A DNA stretch of 64,000 nt from Rhizobium sp. Root1203 (GCF_001424945.1 NZ_LMCW01000012.1:292221-356220); one strand, 5' to 3'; positions 37,910 to 48,614 are shown, counted from the stretch's first letter. The notes: generated from the sequence alone by a model not told the origin. Program-made: numbers and translations.

Positions 37910-40774
37910 TTATTCCGCTGCTTCCGCGTAGCTTTCGACCGGCGGGCAGGTGCAGATCAGGTTGCGGTCGCCGAAGACGTTGTCGACGCGGTTGACCGGC
38001 GACCAGTACTTGTCGACACGGAATGCGCCGGGTGGGAAGCAGGCCTGTTCTCTGGAATAGGGACGATCCCATTCGCCGACGAGGTCTTCGACGGTGTGTG
38101 GGGCGTTCTTCAGCGGGTTGTTGGCCTTGTCGGCGCGGCCCTCCTCGATGTCACGGGCCTCCTGACGGATCGCCAGCATCGCTTCGCAGAAGCGGTCGAG
38201 TTCGGCCTTGGTCTCGGATTCCGTCGGCTCGATCATCAGCGTGCCGGCAACCGGCCAGCTCATCGTCGGGGCGTGGAAGCCGCAGTCGATCAAGCGCTTG
38301 GCAACGTCGTCGACGGTAACGCCGCAGCTGTCGACCAGCGGACGGGTGTCGATGATGCACTCATGCGCAACGCGTCCGGCCTGCGACTTGTAGAGCACGT
38401 CGTAGGCGCCCTTCAGCCTCGCTGCGATGTAGTTGGCGTTGAGGATCGCGACTTTCGTGGCCTGGGTCAGCCCTTCGCCACCCATCATCAGGCAATAGCT
38501 CCACGAGATCGGCAGGATCGAGGCCGAGCCGAAAGCCGCCGCCGATACCGCGCCGGAACGGCCGTCGGTTTCGGGATGGCCGGGGAGGTAAGGTGCCAGA
38601 TGCGACTTGACGCCGATCGGCCCCATGCCGGGACCGCCGCCGCCATGCGGGATGCAAAAAGTCTTGTGCAGGTTGAGGTGCGAGACGTCCGAGCCGATGT
38701 CACCGGGGCGTGACAGGCCGACCATGGCATTCATGTTGGCCCCGTCGAGATAAACCTGGCCGCCGTGGTTGTGCACGAGATCGCAGATTTCCCTAACGGT
38801 TTCCTCGAAGACACCATGGGTCGAGGGATAAGTGATCATGCAGCAGGAGAGGTTGTCAGCATGCTGCTCGGCCTTGGCGCGGAAGTCGTCGAGGTCGATA
38901 TCGCCGTTTTCACGAACCTTGACGACAACGACCTTCATGCCGACCATCTGGGCAGATGCCGGGTTGGTGCCGTGGGCCGATGTCGGGATCAGGCAGACGT
39001 CGCGGTGACCGTTGCCGTTGGCGATATGGTAATTGCGGATCGTCAGCAGACCCGCATATTCGCCCTGCGCGCCCGAGTTCGGCTGCATGGAGAAGGCATC
39101 GTAGCCCGTGACGGCGCAGAGCTTTTCCGTGAGATCGTCAATCATCTCGCGGTAACCAAGCGCCTGATCGGCGGGCACGAAGGGATGGATATCCGAGAAT
39201 TCCGGCCAGGTGATCGGCAGCATCTCGGCCGTCGCGTTCAGCTTCATCGTGCAGGAACCGAGCGGGATCATTGACCGGTCTAGCGCCAGGTCGCGGTCGG
39301 AGAGACGCCTGATGTAGCGGGTCATCTCGCTTTCGGCGCGGTTCATGTGAAAGATCGGATGCGTCAGGTATTCACTGGTTCGGGCGAGCCCCTTCGGCAG
39401 GCGATAGCTCGGCTCGAATTCGGCAACGGCGAAGTTGCCGCCGAAGGCGCGCCATACGGCTTCCAGCGTCGCCGGGCGAGTTCGCTCGTCAAGGCTCATG
39501 CCGATCTTCGTCGCGCCGACCTTGCGAAGGTTCACGCCTTCGGCGACGGCTGCCCGCAGGATGACGGCCTGCATATGGCCGACGTCGACGGTTATCGTGT
39601 CGAAGAAGGTTTCCGGCTCGATGGCATAGCCCAGCTTTTCGAGGCCCTTGGCCATCAGTACGGCCTTCTGGTGCACCTGCTGAGCAATCGCCTTGATGCC
39701 CTTGGGGCCGTGGAAGACGGCGTACATCGACGCCATCACGGCGAGCAGGACCTGTGCGGTGCAGATGTTGGACGTCGCCTTTTCGCGGCGGATGTGCTGT
39801 TCACGAGTCTGAAGCGACAGGCGATAGGCACGGTTGCCACGGGCATCGACCGAGACGCCGACGAGACGGCCCGGCATGGAGCGTTTGTGAACGTCCTTGA
39901 CCGACATGTAGGCCGCATGCGGGCCGCCGTAACCCACCGGTACGCCGAAGCGCTGGGAATTGCCTACCGCAATGTCGGCGCCCATTTCGCCCGGAGACTT
40001 CAGCAGCGTCAGCGCAAGAATGTCAGCTGCGACAACAGCGATGGCACCGGTCTGGTGCAGACGCGAGATCAGGCCGGTAAAATCATGCACGTGGCCATGC
40101 GTGCCCGGGTATTGGAATATGGCACCGAAGACGTCGACCGGGTCGAGATCGGTGAAGGGGTTGCCGACGACGACGCTCCAGCCGAGCGGCTCGGCGCGCG
40201 TCTTGATCAGCTCGATCGTCTGCGGATGGCAAGCGGCGTCGACGAAGAAGGCCTTGGCTTTCGATTTGGAAACGCGCTCGGCCATGGCCATGCCTTCGGC
40301 GGCGGCGGTCGCTTCGTCGAGAAGCGATGCGTTGGCGACGTCGAGGCCGGTGAGGTCGCAGATCATCGTCTGGTAGTTCAGCAGTGCTTCGAGACGGCCC
40401 TGGCTGATTTCCGGCTGGTAGGGCGTATAGGCGGTATACCAGGCGGGGTTTTCCAGGATGTTGCGCTGGATGACCGGAGGCGTGATCGTGCCGTAGTATC
40501 CCTGGCCAATCAGCGAGACGAGCACCTTGTTCTTGTTTGCGGTCTCGCGCAGCTTATCGAGTGCCTCGCGTTCGGTCATCGGAGCGCCCCAGATTAGGGG
40601 CGCCTTCTGGCGGATGGAAGGCGGCACGGTCGCGTCGATCAACCCGTCGAGGCTGTTGTAGCCGACGACCTTGAGCATATCGGCCATCTCGGCCGGCGAA
40701 GGGCCGATATGGCGACGGTTGGCGAAGTCGTACGGCTGGTAGTCGGTGAACTGAAATTCTGTCGGCGTCGTCAT
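37910..40774 (-). CDS. gcvP: Glycine dehydrogenase (decarboxylating), P-protein
   Basis: The 954-residue single-chain P-protein of the glycine cleavage system: decarboxylates glycine and passes the methylamine group to the lipoyl arm of GcvH. The N-terminal half ends at about residue 450, the C-terminal half carries the PLP lysine in [15 protein letters not shown]. Length is normal for the fused homodimeric form. ATG 40774 overlaps the gcvH stop by one base, so the two are coupled. Confidence 0.95.
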   Translation of the reverse strand: MTTPTEFQFTDYQPYDFANRRHIGPSPAEMADMLKVVGYNSLDGLIDATVPPSIRQKAPLIWGAPMTEREALDKLRETANKNKVLVSLIGQGYYGTITPPVIQRNILENPAWYTAYTPYQPEISQGRLEALLNYQTMICDLTGLDVANASLLDEATAAAEGMAMAERVSKSKAKAFFVDAACHPQTIELIKTRAEPLGWSVVVGNPFTDLDPVDVFGAIFQYPGTHGHVHDFTGLISRLHQTGAIAVVAADILALTLLKSPGEMGADIAVGNSQRFGVPVGYGGPHAAYMSVKDVHKRSMPGRLVGVSVDARGNRAYRLSLQTREQHIRREKATSNICTAQVLLAVMASMYAVFHGPKGIKAIAQQVHQKAVLMAKGLEKLGYAIEPETFFDTITVDVGHMQAVILRAAVAEGVNLRKVGATKIGMSLDERTRPATLEAVWRAFGGNFAVAEFEPSYRLPKGLARTSEYLTHPIFHMNRAESEMTRYIRRLSDRDLALDRSMIPLGSCTMKLNATAEMLPITWPEFSDIHPFVPADQALGYREMIDDLTEKLCAVTGYDAFSMQPNSGAQGEYAGLLTIRNYHIANGNGHRDVCLIPTSAHGTNPASAQMVGMKVVVVKVRENGDIDLDDFRAKAEQHADNLSCCMITYPSTHGVFEETVREICDLVHNHGGQVYLDGANMNAMVGLSRPGDIGSDVSHLNLHKTFCIPHGGGGPGMGPIGVKSHLAPYLPGHPETDGRSGAVSAAAFGSASILPISWSYCLMMGGEGLTQATKVAILNANYIAARLKGAYDVLYKSQAGRVAHECIIDTRPLVDSCGVTVDDVAKRLIDCGFHAPTMSWPVAGTLMIEPTESETKAELDRFCEAMLAIRQEARDIEEGRADKANNPLKNAPHTVEDLVGEWDRPYSREQACFPPGAFRVDKYWSPVNRVDNVFGDRNLICTCPPVESYAEAAE

Positions 40775-41136
40775 TACGCAGTGAGCTCCTTGTAGGCCGC
40801 CTCGTCGAGCAGGCCATCGGCGTCTGCAGCATTTGCGAGCTTCAGCTTGAAGAACCAGCCGGCGCCCTGAGGATCGGAATTGACCAGCGAGGGATCGGCG
40901 GTGATCGCCGGGTTCACCTCGGTGATCTCGCCATCAAGCGGACAATAGACGTCGGAGGCAGCCTTCACGGATTCCACGGTTGCAGCGTTGTCGTTCTTGG
41001 AGAACGTCGCGCCGACCTCCGGCAGCTCGACGAATACCAGGTCGCCGAGCTGATCGACGGCATAGTTTGTGATTCCGACCGTCGCAACGCCGCCTTCGAT
41101 CTGCAGCCATTCGTGTTCTTCGGTAAATTTCAGCAT
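40774..41136 (-). CDS. gcvH: Glycine cleavage system H protein
   Basis: The 120-residue lipoyl carrier of the glycine cleavage system. The lipoylated lysine is Lys58 in [15 protein letters not shown]. lipB, which supplies octanoyl groups for lipoate synthesis, is at 58739. Spaced 23 bases from gcvT and overlapping gcvP by one base. Confidence 0.95.
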   Translation of the reverse strand: MLKFTEEHEWLQIEGGVATVGITNYAVDQLGDLVFVELPEVGATFSKNDNAATVESVKAASDVYCPLDGEITEVNPAITADPSLVNSDPQGAGWFFKLKLANAADADGLLDEAAYKELTA

Positions 41137-41159
41137 TGTTCGTCCTCTCTGGAATTGGT

Positions 41160-42296
41160 TCAGCGTTTGTAAGTCGGCGTGATGAAGGGAAGTGCGGATA
41201 CGGCGATGGGCAGGTATTTGCCACGCACCTCGGCGTAGATTTCGGTTCCTGCCGCGGCGTGGGAGACCGGAACGTAGCCCATGGCGACAGGGCCTTCGAC
41301 GCTCGGGCCGAAACCGCCCGACGTGACTTCACCGATCTCGGTCTTGCCTTCGGCATCGGCATACAGCTTGGCGTGGCTGCGCACCGGCGCCTTGCCTTCC
41401 GGCTTCAGGCCCACGCGGCGGCGCGTCGCGCCGGTGTCGAGCTCGGAGAGAATGCGGTCTGCGCCGGGAAAGCCGCCGGCGCGGGCGCCGCCAGTCTTGC
41501 GCGCCTTCTGCATGCCCCATTCAAGCGCTGCTTCCACGGGTGTCGTGGTTGTGTCGATGTCGTTGCCGTAAAGGCAAAGGCCGGCTTCCAGGCGCAGCGA
41601 ATCGCGGGCTCCAAGGCCGATGGGTTGGGCATCCGGATGTTCGAGGAGGCGCTTGGCGATGTCTTCCGCCATTTCGTTCGGCACGGAAATTTCGTAGCCA
41701 TCTTCGCCGCTGTAGCCGGAACGCGACACGAGGCAGGAAACGTCGTGCAGACGGCAGTGGCGCACGTCCATGAATCTCATCGACGCGACGTCCGCCCAGA
41801 GTTCGGCCAGTACATCGACGGCACGAGGCCCTTGGAGCGCAATCAGTGCGCGGTCGAGCACGGTGATGTCGCAGATTTCACCGATGTGCCTTTGCAGGTG
41901 CGCGAGATCGGCATCCTTGCAGGCGGCGTTGACGACGACGAAGAGGTGGTCGTCGAGGTGGGTGATCATCAGATCGTCGAGAATGCCGCCCTTGTCGTCC
42001 GTGAAGAAACCGTAGCGCTGGCGACCTTCTGCGAGACCTAGAATATCGACGGGCACAAGGCTCTCGAGCGCAAGGGCGACATCCTCATACTTGCCCGACT
42101 TGGCCTTGATGACGACCTGGCCCATGTGGGACACATCAAAAAGACCGGCTGCAGCGCGCGTCTGCAAATGCTCCTTCATGACGCCGGCAGGATATTGCAC
42201 CGGCATGTCATAACCGGCGAATGGCACCATGCGGGCGCCAAGCGACACATGCAGTTGATGCAGCGGGGTTGTCTTCAGGGCAGCAGTATCGTCCAA
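41160..42296 (-). CDS. gcvT: Glycine cleavage system T protein (aminomethyltransferase)
   Basis: The tetrahydrofolate-dependent 378-residue T-protein, which releases ammonia and forms methylene-THF. Motifs: [13 protein letters not shown], the folate-site aspartate in [23 protein letters not shown] and [18 protein letters not shown]. The start is a TTG at 42296 because CCGGAGG lies 6-11 bases upstream of it and [13 protein letters not shown] is the standard N-terminus; an ATG at 42329 has no such site. First gene of gcvTHP, controlled by the riboswitch upstream. Confidence 0.9.
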   Translation of the reverse strand: MDDTAALKTTPLHQLHVSLGARMVPFAGYDMPVQYPAGVMKEHLQTRAAAGLFDVSHMGQVVIKAKSGKYEDVALALESLVPVDILGLAEGRQRYGFFTDDKGGILDDLMITHLDDHLFVVVNAACKDADLAHLQRHIGEICDITVLDRALIALQGPRAVDVLAELWADVASMRFMDVRHCRLHDVSCLVSRSGYSGEDGYEISVPNEMAEDIAKRLLEHPDAQPIGLGARDSLRLEAGLCLYGNDIDTTTTPVEAALEWGMQKARKTGGARAGGFPGADRILSELDTGATRRRVGLKPEGKAPVRSHAKLYADAEGKTEIGEVTSGGFGPSVEGPVAMGYVPVSHAAAGTEIYAEVRGKYLPIAVSALPFITPTYKR

Positions 42297-42372
42297 CGAC
42301 GCCTCCGGGGTTTGCGCGTGGAATTCCATGCGCGGGCTCAAACTTTCAGGCGCAGTTACGCCTTGTCTTTCG

Positions 42373-42537
42373 AGCCCCCTCTGTCCCTTTGCCTGAGATT
42401 GTTATCCCTTCGGCGCGCGTTTCGAGAACGCTTCTCTCCAGAGTTCCGTCTGCCCCTTGCTGGTCCTTTGGCCTGAGAGTTTCCGGGGCGGTTGCTCCTT
42501 CGGCACCGATCGCAAACAGACCGGCTTCTCCCAACAA
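42373..42537 (-). ncRNA. Tandem glycine riboswitch
   Basis: Read on the minus strand, two glycine aptamers follow each other. The first has the core GCCGAAGGAGCAA and its closing part CTCTCAGGCCAAAGGAC; the second has CTCTGGAGAG, GCCGAAGGGATAAC and TCTCAGGCAAAGGGACAG. The pair lies between the promoter at 42549 and the gcvT start at 42296. Glycine binding typically turns on gcv operons. No T-run terminator is evident, so control may be at ribosome access; this last point is inference. Confidence 0.95.
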
Positions 42538-42548
42538 GGTTGAGCGCA

Positions 42549-42576
42549 ATTATCTGGCGATGACCGTACTTGGCAA
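42549..42576 (-). promoter_or_regulatory. Sigma70-type promoter of the gcv operon
   Basis: On the minus strand -35 TTGCCA (42571-42576) and -10 GATAAT (42549-42554) are spaced 16 bases. The expected start of transcription falls about 7 bases on, just before the first riboswitch aptamer, which supports the call. Confidence 0.65.
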
Positions 42577-42651
42577 GGGGGAATGTCGCCGTCGAACATA
42601 TTTTTGTCGCGTGACCCGAATGCGGATGGCGCGTGCCGCGGGCGTGCTTGG

Positions 42652-42921
42652 TCAGACGTCCTCGTAGAACCGCAGCGCCTGCTTCAATCCCGCCTGCGGT
42701 TGCTTCTGCCCCATGGTCATGAGATCAAGCGCAACTTCCGTGGATTGAATGACGTTGGACGGTTCGCTGACGTCCTGGACGCTGCCGCCTTTGGACTTGC
42801 GGTCGGCGGCGCGGCGCGCTTCCTTTGCCGCCGTACTCGCTGGCACGCGTTGAGGGATGCGCAGCGTTTCGAATGCTGCGGCCGCGGTGCTTGCGGATAT
42901 GGTGCCCACCAGAACTGTCAT
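42652..42921 (-). CDS. Hypothetical 89-residue soluble protein
   Basis: A small protein beginning MTVLVGTISASTAAAAFE, with an alanine-rich start, a basic middle (AAKEARRAADRKSKGG) and a polar helix ending LKQALRFYEDV. No signal peptide or membrane segment is clear. I do not recognise a family. The start at ATG 42921 has only a weak ribosome site. It lies upstream of the gcv promoter on the same strand. Confidence 0.5.
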   Translation of the reverse strand: MTVLVGTISASTAAAAFETLRIPQRVPASTAAKEARRAADRKSKGGSVQDVSEPSNVIQSTEVALDLMTMGQKQPQAGLKQALRFYEDV

Positions 42922-43028
42922 TTCGTGACCGTACCGGACCGCCGGTTGGAGACAGGCTAAGAAAACCTCTCGGATTTTATACATTCCCAGTTCGGCCCTG
43001 ATTTTGCGTGGAGATCAATTGGATTTCG

Positions 43029-43052
43029 CCTCCGGCTGCGTTAAACGGAGGG
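43029..43052 (+). promoter_or_regulatory. Hairpin that would bury the crcB ribosome site
   Basis: CCTCCG (43029-43034) can pair with CGGAGG (43046-43051), the ribosome site of crcB, leaving an 11-base loop. It does not have the conserved core of the fluoride riboswitch. Confidence 0.35.
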
Positions 43053-43053
43053 C

Positions 43054-43431
43054 ATGACTCAAGCTCTCCTGGTCGCGTTCGGCGGCGCAATCGGTTCGGT
43101 TCTCAGGTACTACGTCGGCCAATGGGCGCTCCGGGCGATGGGGCCCTCATTTCCGTGGGGGACGCTGACGGTCAATGTCGTCGGCTGCTTCGTCATCGGC
43201 GTCTTCGCCGAAATGATCGCGCGCAGGTTCGACGCTTCGCCCGAGCTGCGGTTGCTGCTGATCACGGGATTCCTCGGTGGTTTCACCACGTTTTCCGCCT
43301 TTTCTCTCGACGCCATTTCGCTCTTCGAACGCGGCGCGGTGATGGCCGGAGCGATCTACATGATCGCAAGCGTGGGTCTTTCCATGGCCGCCGTCATCGC
43401 AGGCCTCGCAATCATGCGTGCCGTCTTCTGA
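43054..43431 (+). CDS. crcB: Fluoride channel CrcB/Fluc
   Basis: A 125-residue four-helix membrane protein that lets fluoride leave the cell. Family motifs: FGGAIGSVLRYYVG at the start, the GTLTVNVVGCFVIG helix with its conserved asparagine, and GFLGGFTTFSAFSLD with the phenylalanine-lined pore. ATG 43054 follows CGGAGGG closely. It precedes the pseudouridine synthase by 90 bases. Confidence 0.9.
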   Translation: MTQALLVAFGGAIGSVLRYYVGQWALRAMGPSFPWGTLTVNVVGCFVIGVFAEMIARRFDASPELRLLLITGFLGGFTTFSAFSLDAISLFERGAVMAGAIYMIASVGLSMAAVIAGLAIMRAVF

Positions 43432-43521
43432 GATTACGGTTTCCGTTTTCGGAAAAAATGCTCTAAAGCCTGCGACAAAGGCCGCGCTGGGCGCGAGCGA
43501 CAGATTTCCGAAAGAATATAG

Positions 43522-44517
43522 ATGGCTGGCATTGAACATATAAAGGTGGAACCGGACGAAGCGGGCATGAGGCTCGATCGCTGGTTCAAGATCCATTTCC
43601 CCGGTCTCGGCTTCGGTCCGCTTCAGAAGCTCATGCGCTCCGGGCAGGTGCGCGTCGATGGCGGGCGCGTCAAAACCGACGCGCGCGTGCAACCCGGTCA
43701 GGTGGTGCGCGTACCGCCGCTGGATGTTGATGCCAAATTGAAGAATACACCGATCGCCAGTCACGATCTGAAACATTCGGGCGACTACGAGTTGCTGCAG
43801 CGCATGGTGCTGCATGAAGACGATAAGGTGATCGTGTTGAACAAGCCAGCCGGCCTTGCCGTTCAGGGCGGCTCCGGCGTGACGCGAAATATCGACAAGA
43901 TGCTTGAAGCCTGGACCAGCCCGAAGGGCGAGAAGCCGCGGCTGGTGCATCGCCTCGACCGAGACACGTCAGGCGTCCTGGTGATCGCCCGCACACGGGG
44001 AGCGGCACAGAAGCTGACGGCTGCCTTTCGCGAGCGCGACACCAAGAAGACCTACTGGTCTCTGGTCAGGGGCGTGCCGCGCAAGCATGAGGACAAGATT
44101 TCCACGTGGCTGGTGAAGGAAGCCACGCCCGATGGGGACCGTATGCGGGTTGCCAAGCACGGCGAAGACGGCGCAGATCACGCGATTTCCTATTATCGCG
44201 TCCTTGAGACCGCGGCTCAGAACCTCGCCTGGCTGGAGATGGAGCCCTATACAGGGCGTACGCACCAGCTCCGCGTCCATGCGCTGCATATCGGGCATCC
44301 GATCATCGGCGACCCGAAATATTTCATCGACGATCCGAACTGGGATTTCCCCGGCGGCGTCCAGAAGAAGCTGCACCTGCATGCGCGCAAGATCGACATT
44401 CCGCATCCGTCGGGCGGACGCCTGCGCATCACCGCTCCCTTGCCGCCGCACATGGTGCAGACCTGGAACCTGCTCGGGCTTGATCTCGCATCGGCGGAAA
44501 GGGAAGATCAGGAATGA
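43522..44517 (+). CDS. RluA-family pseudouridine synthase (RluC/RluD type)
   Basis: Makes pseudouridine in 23S rRNA. The 331-residue protein has an N-terminal S4 domain (RLDRWFKIHFPGLGFGPLQKL) and the catalytic HRLDRDTSG with Asp146, then RTHQLRVHALHIGHPIIGD. RluC is the most likely orthologue by length and S4 domain, but RluA-family members are hard to separate by eye. The stop overlaps the next ATG by 4 bases. Confidence 0.9.
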   Translation: MAGIEHIKVEPDEAGMRLDRWFKIHFPGLGFGPLQKLMRSGQVRVDGGRVKTDARVQPGQVVRVPPLDVDAKLKNTPIASHDLKHSGDYELLQRMVLHEDDKVIVLNKPAGLAVQGGSGVTRNIDKMLEAWTSPKGEKPRLVHRLDRDTSGVLVIARTRGAAQKLTAAFRERDTKKTYWSLVRGVPRKHEDKISTWLVKEATPDGDRMRVAKHGEDGADHAISYYRVLETAAQNLAWLEMEPYTGRTHQLRVHALHIGHPIIGDPKYFIDDPNWDFPGGVQKKLHLHARKIDIPHPSGGRLRITAPLPPHMVQTWNLLGLDLASAEREDQE

Positions 44518-45167
44518 AGTTGGCGCTCTTCGATTGCGACGGAACTCTGGTCGACAGTGCCGCGCTCATCCATGAAGTCATGGCGCGTACCTTCACGCAT
44601 TTCGGCTATGACAGGCCCGATGTATCCCTGACAAAGTCGATCATCGGCCTGACCCTAGACATAGCGATCTCGCGGATGCAGGGAAAGCCGCATGTCGACG
44701 ACGAAGCCCTGGCAATGACAGCGCACTACAAGGCGATCTACGCTGGTGTGCGCGATGAGCCGGGCATGGACGTGATGCTGTTTGACGGCATCGAGCCGCT
44801 CATCCGGACACTTGCCGGCAGCGATGAAATCCTGATCGGTGCCGTGACAGGAAAGTCCCGGCGTGGCCTGGTGCATATCCTCGAGACGCACGGACTTGCG
44901 CCGCATTTCATCGTTTCGCGTACGGCCGACGACTGCCCGTCGAAGCCGCACCCTGCAATGGTCACCGAATGCTGCAGCGAAACGGGCATGAATCCTGCCG
45001 ATACCATTGTCATCGGCGATGCCGTCTACGATATGGAGATGGCAAAAGCCGCGGGCGCAACGGCGGTGGGCGTTTCGTGGGGCTATGCCAGTGTCGAGGA
45101 CCTGGTTGCTGCGGGTGCCGACAGTATCGCCTACCGTCCAGGCGACGTTTTGAAGCATTTTTCCTGA
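44514..45167 (+). CDS. HAD-superfamily phosphatase (subclass IA)
   Basis: A 217-residue HAD hydrolase of the phosphoglycolate phosphatase-like group. Motif I FDCDGTLVDS (Asp7, Asp9), motif II TGKS, motif III lysine in CPSKPHP, motif IV IGDAVYDMEMAKAAG. The cap is the small helical IA type. Substrate unknown. Coupled to the pseudouridine synthase gene before it, and 9 bases from the chaperone gene after it. Confidence 0.85.
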   Translation: MKLALFDCDGTLVDSAALIHEVMARTFTHFGYDRPDVSLTKSIIGLTLDIAISRMQGKPHVDDEALAMTAHYKAIYAGVRDEPGMDVMLFDGIEPLIRTLAGSDEILIGAVTGKSRRGLVHILETHGLAPHFIVSRTADDCPSKPHPAMVTECCSETGMNPADTIVIGDAVYDMEMAKAAGATAVGVSWGYASVEDLVAAGADSIAYRPGDVLKHFS

Positions 45168-45176
45168 GGTGACGCC

Positions 45177-45962
45177 ATGCGCGATCTGCTGAACGACCTG
45201 TCCGAAGGACTGAGCAATCCCGACCCTATCCGCCGCGCGCAGATCCAGATGAAGAAACCGCTGCCGAAGCGCTTCTACAACACGGTATCCGTTGCCTCAA
45301 GGGACGAAGGGTTTGCAGTGGAACTGGACGGCAAGCCGGTCCGCACACCGGCACGTCAGATCCTGGCTGTCTCGACGGCAGCACTCGCGGAGCTGATCGC
45401 TGCTGAGTGGACTGCGCAGGTCGATGTCATCGATCCGGCCAAAATGTCGGTGACGCGGCTCGTCAATACGGCCATCGATGGCGTGGCCACGGATACGCAG
45501 GCCGTCTTCGAAGACATATTGCGGTTCTCGACCAGCGATCTCCTCTGCTATCGGGCCGAAAGCCCCGAGGCGTTGGTGCAGAGGCAGGCAGAACTTTGGG
45601 ATCCGGTGCTCGACTGGTGCGCCAACGATCTTGGTGCCCGCTTCATGCTGATCGAAGGCGTGATGCATCACGATCAGCCGCGCGAGGCTATCGCTGCTTT
45701 CTCCGCAGCGTTACGCAGACACAGCGACGCGATGGTGCTCGCAGCCCTTCATACGATCACCACTTTGACCGGCTCCGCGTTGCTGGCGGTTGCCTTCGCG
45801 GAGGGCTTTCTGCGCATGGAAGATGTGTGGTTACTTGCCCATCTGGACGAAGACTGGACAATAGAGCATTGGGGCAGCGACGAGGAGGCTGAACAGCGCC
45901 GGGCGCAGCGCTTCAAGGACTTCGAAGCAGCCGTGAATGTTTTTTTGGCGTTGAGGGACTGA
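45177..45962 (+). CDS. F1-ATPase assembly chaperone, Atp12 family
   Basis: A 261-residue member of the Atp12 family, which in mitochondria binds F1 alpha before assembly and is found in alphaproteobacteria. Features: RFYNTVSVASRDEGFAVELDGK, TPARQILAVSTAALAELIAAEW and LMIEGVMHHDQPREA. Standard length. It closes the rightward group RluA-type enzyme, HAD phosphatase, Atp12. Confidence 0.9.
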   Translation: MRDLLNDLSEGLSNPDPIRRAQIQMKKPLPKRFYNTVSVASRDEGFAVELDGKPVRTPARQILAVSTAALAELIAAEWTAQVDVIDPAKMSVTRLVNTAIDGVATDTQAVFEDILRFSTSDLLCYRAESPEALVQRQAELWDPVLDWCANDLGARFMLIEGVMHHDQPREAIAAFSAALRRHSDAMVLAALHTITTLTGSALLAVAFAEGFLRMEDVWLLAHLDEDWTIEHWGSDEEAEQRRAQRFKDFEAAVNVFLALRD

Positions 45963-46032
45963 AACAGGTTGCCTTGGAGCCTGTTATGGCGAAAAGCTGC
46001 GACTCTATCGGGGGCGGGTGCGGGTTTTCTAA

Positions 46033-46491
46033 ATGTATTGGCTTAGGTCTTGTATTTTTCGGGTCGCGTTCATCTGCGTCGCGCTGACATCATGCGCTAC
46101 GTTCTTCTCGCGGGGGGAGCCTACGCCAGTGTACGACGTCCGCAACGTCGTGGTTTTGGCCGGCCCCAACATCCCGGCGGCAGTGCTTGCGGGGGTTGGC
46201 GATCGGGTCAATAAAGCAATCAATGCGACAGTGCGGACCGAAGTCTATCCGCGTGTCGTCCTGACTATTCGGGTCCTTTCGGTTCAGAATGATCAGGGCT
46301 ACGACAAAAAGCACAGCGTGGCCAAGGTTACGGTCGATGCAGCCTCGGTCGATGACGGCACGGTGATTGCGGTCAGCTCGTTCGAGGTAAACAGCAAATC
46401 AAACAGCGCGGATGCGTCCGACGAAATCCTGGCGGAGGACATTTCGGCCCGGATTCGCTCGATATTTTCCCTGAGTGCCGGCCACGCGTGA
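46033..46491 (+). CDS. Putative lipoprotein just upstream of pccB
   Basis: A 152-residue protein with a lipoprotein signal: [22 protein letters not shown], lipobox LTSC at Cys21. The mature domain is mixed alpha/beta with [18 protein letters not shown] and many valine strands, no recognised family. The start has no strong ribosome site. It lies 32 bases from pccB, but a working link is not evident. Confidence 0.55.
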   Translation: MYWLRSCIFRVAFICVALTSCATFFSRGEPTPVYDVRNVVVLAGPNIPAAVLAGVGDRVNKAINATVRTEVYPRVVLTIRVLSVQNDQGYDKKHSVAKVTVDAASVDDGTVIAVSSFEVNSKSNSADASDEILAEDISARIRSIFSLSAGHA

Positions 46492-46523
46492 TAGATGAGC
46501 CGCAGGCGCGGCGAGGGGGATCC

Positions 46524-48056
46524 ATGAAGGAAATTCTCGTAGAACTCGAACGTCGCCGCGGCGTTGCCAGATTGGGTGGGGGCCAGCAGCGCATCGATGC
46601 GCAGCACAAGCGCGGCAAGCTCACGGCGCGCGAGCGCATCGACCTGTTTTTGGACGAAGGATCGTTCGAGGAGTTCGACATGTTCGTCGAACACCGGTCG
46701 ACGGATTTCGGGATGGACAAGAGCCGGATTGCCGGCGACGGGGTGGTGACAGGGTGGGGAACGGTCAGCGGTCGCACCGTTTTCGTGTTTGCCAAGGACT
46801 TCACCGTCTTCGGGGGCTCGCTTTCGCAGGCGCATGCCGAAAAGATCATGAAAGTCCAGGATATGGCGCTGAAGAACCGCGCGCCGATCGTAGGCATTTA
46901 CGATGCCGGAGGCGCGCGTATTCAAGAGGGCGTGGCGGCGCTTGGCGGTTATGCCGAGGTTTTCCAGCGCAACGTGCTGGCATCCGGGGTCATTCCCCAG
47001 ATCTCCGTCATCATGGGGCCTTGCGCAGGCGGGGACGTGTATTCGCCTGCCATGACCGACTTCATCTTCATGGTGCGCGACAGTTCCTATATGTTCGTGA
47101 CCGGCCCCGATGTGGTGAAGACGGTAACCAACGAGACCGTGACGGCGGAAGAGCTTGGCGGGGCGTTGGTGCATACGACGAGGTCTTCGATCGCCGATGG
47201 GGCCTACGAAAACGATGTCGACACGTTGCTGCAGGTGCGCAGGCTGATCGATCTCCTGCCGCAATCCAACACGTCGCCGGTGCCCGAGATCGATTGCTAC
47301 CAGTCGGTCACAGAAACGGATGCCTCGCTGGATACGCTGGTGCCGGCGAGCGCCAACAAGCCCTACGATATCAAGGAACTGATCCTCAAGACCGTGGACG
47401 AGGCTGACTTCTTCGAGATCCAGGCGAATTTCGCCAGGAATATCGTATGCGGCTTCGGACGGATCGAAGGATCGACCGTCGGCATTGTCGCCAACCAGCC
47501 GATGGTGCTGGCCGGGGTGCTCGACAGCGATGCGTCGCGCAAGGCGGCACGGTTCGTGCGCTTTTGCGATTGCTTCAACATTCCGATTGTGACTTTCGTC
47601 GATGTGCCGGGGTTCCTGCCAGGCACGGCCCAGGAGTATGGCGGGCTGATCAAGCATGGCGCCAAGCTGCTTTTTGCCTATGCCGAGGCCACCGTTCCGA
47701 AACTCACGGTCATCACGCGCAAGGCCTTCGGCGGCGCTTATGATGTCATGGCGTCCAAGCATCTTCGCGGCGACCTCAACTATGCCTGGCCGACGGCGCA
47801 GATCGCGGTCATGGGTGCCAAAGGCGCGGTCGAGATCATTTTCCGCAAGGACATCGCCGATCCGGAGAAGATCGCCGAGCATACCAAGATGTACGAGGAG
47901 CGATTCCTGTCTCCGTTCGTTGCGGCCGAGCGCGGTTACATCGATGAGGTCATCATGCCGCATTCGACACGCAGGCGGCTTGCGCGTGGTCTCAAGATGC
48001 TTCGCAACAAAGATCTGGCCAATCCCTGGAAGAAACACGACAACATTCCACTCTAA
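46524..48056 (+). CDS. pccB: Propionyl-CoA carboxylase beta subunit
   Basis: The 510-residue carboxyltransferase subunit: transfers CO2 from biotin to propionyl-CoA to give methylmalonyl-CoA. It has the full two-domain crotonase-like fold with [42 protein letters not shown] and the second CoA-site stretch [22 protein letters not shown] 46524 is preferred to a GTG/ATG upstream because GAGGGGGAT precedes it. Its partner pccA is about 5.7 kb away on the other strand, and both face each other. Confidence 0.9.
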   Translation: MKEILVELERRRGVARLGGGQQRIDAQHKRGKLTARERIDLFLDEGSFEEFDMFVEHRSTDFGMDKSRIAGDGVVTGWGTVSGRTVFVFAKDFTVFGGSLSQAHAEKIMKVQDMALKNRAPIVGIYDAGGARIQEGVAALGGYAEVFQRNVLASGVIPQISVIMGPCAGGDVYSPAMTDFIFMVRDSSYMFVTGPDVVKTVTNETVTAEELGGALVHTTRSSIADGAYENDVDTLLQVRRLIDLLPQSNTSPVPEIDCYQSVTETDASLDTLVPASANKPYDIKELILKTVDEADFFEIQANFARNIVCGFGRIEGSTVGIVANQPMVLAGVLDSDASRKAARFVRFCDCFNIPIVTFVDVPGFLPGTAQEYGGLIKHGAKLLFAYAEATVPKLTVITRKAFGGAYDVMASKHLRGDLNYAWPTAQIAVMGAKGAVEIIFRKDIADPEKIAEHTKMYEERFLSPFVAAERGYIDEVIMPHSTRRRLARGLKMLRNKDLANPWKKHDNIPL

Positions 48057-48182
48057 AGAGTAAAAAATGGGGAAAACCAAGCAAAATCAAGAGGAAGTGA
48101 TCGCGCGTCAGCGATCCGTGTCTTCATTCCTTATTGTGAAGCAGCTAACGCTCGGCTGTCATTACACAAAAGGAGAGATTTC

Positions 48183-48575
48183 ATGTCGAGTTTGGAACGT
48201 CTGAGCGCATATCAGCCCTATGCGCTTGCCGGTCTCAGGATCATTGCCGCCTTGCTGTTTATCGAGCATGGCACGATGAAGCTTTTTGCTTTCCCCGCCG
48301 CACAGATGGAAGGCTCGCTGCCGCCCCTCATGCTTTTTGCCGCACTTCTTGAAGTGGTCGGTGGCATTCTCATTCTGATCGGTTTCTTGACTCGACCCGT
48401 TGCCTTTATCCTCTCCGGCCAGATGGCGTTCGCCTATTTCATGGCACATTATCCCAAGAGCTTCTATCCCGCTCTCAACGGGGGCGATGGCGCAGTCCTG
48501 TTCTGCTTCATCTTCCTGTTCTTCGTCTTTGCGGGCGCCGGGGCTTTTTCGGTCGATCAGCGCAAGACTGCCTAA
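48183..48575 (+). CDS. DoxX-family membrane protein
   Basis: A 130-residue four-helix membrane protein of the DoxX family (GLRIIAALLFIEHGTMKLF near the start, LLEVVGGILILIGFLTRPVA in the middle). DoxX proteins are linked to redox balance in some bacteria, but this is not established for this group. ATG 48183 has GGAGAGA upstream. Convergent with the Gdx-type exporter. Confidence 0.8.
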   Translation: MSSLERLSAYQPYALAGLRIIAALLFIEHGTMKLFAFPAAQMEGSLPPLMLFAALLEVVGGILILIGFLTRPVAFILSGQMAFAYFMAHYPKSFYPALNGGDGAVLFCFIFLFFVFAGAGAFSVDQRKTA

Positions 48576-48578
48576 GGG

Positions 48579-48611
48579 AAAAAGCTGTGGCCGGAGAACA
48601 GGCCACAGCTT
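48579..48611 (-). terminator. Terminator of the formaldehyde/Gdx run, shared with doxX
   Basis: Perfect 11-bp stem AAGCTGTGGCC (48582-48592) with GGCCACAGCTT (48601-48611), 8-base loop. On the minus strand a T5 run follows, so it mainly serves the exporter gene. It lies 3 bases past that gene's stop. Confidence 0.75.
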
Positions 48612-48614
48612 CTC

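Noticed and set aside
42961..43053. Fluoride riboswitch before crcB
   Set aside because: The conserved GGGGAUGG-type core and pseudoknot partners are not present.
46299..48080. 593-codon frame antisense to pccB
   Set aside because: Shadow of the conserved pccB; low-complexity charged composition and no start signal.
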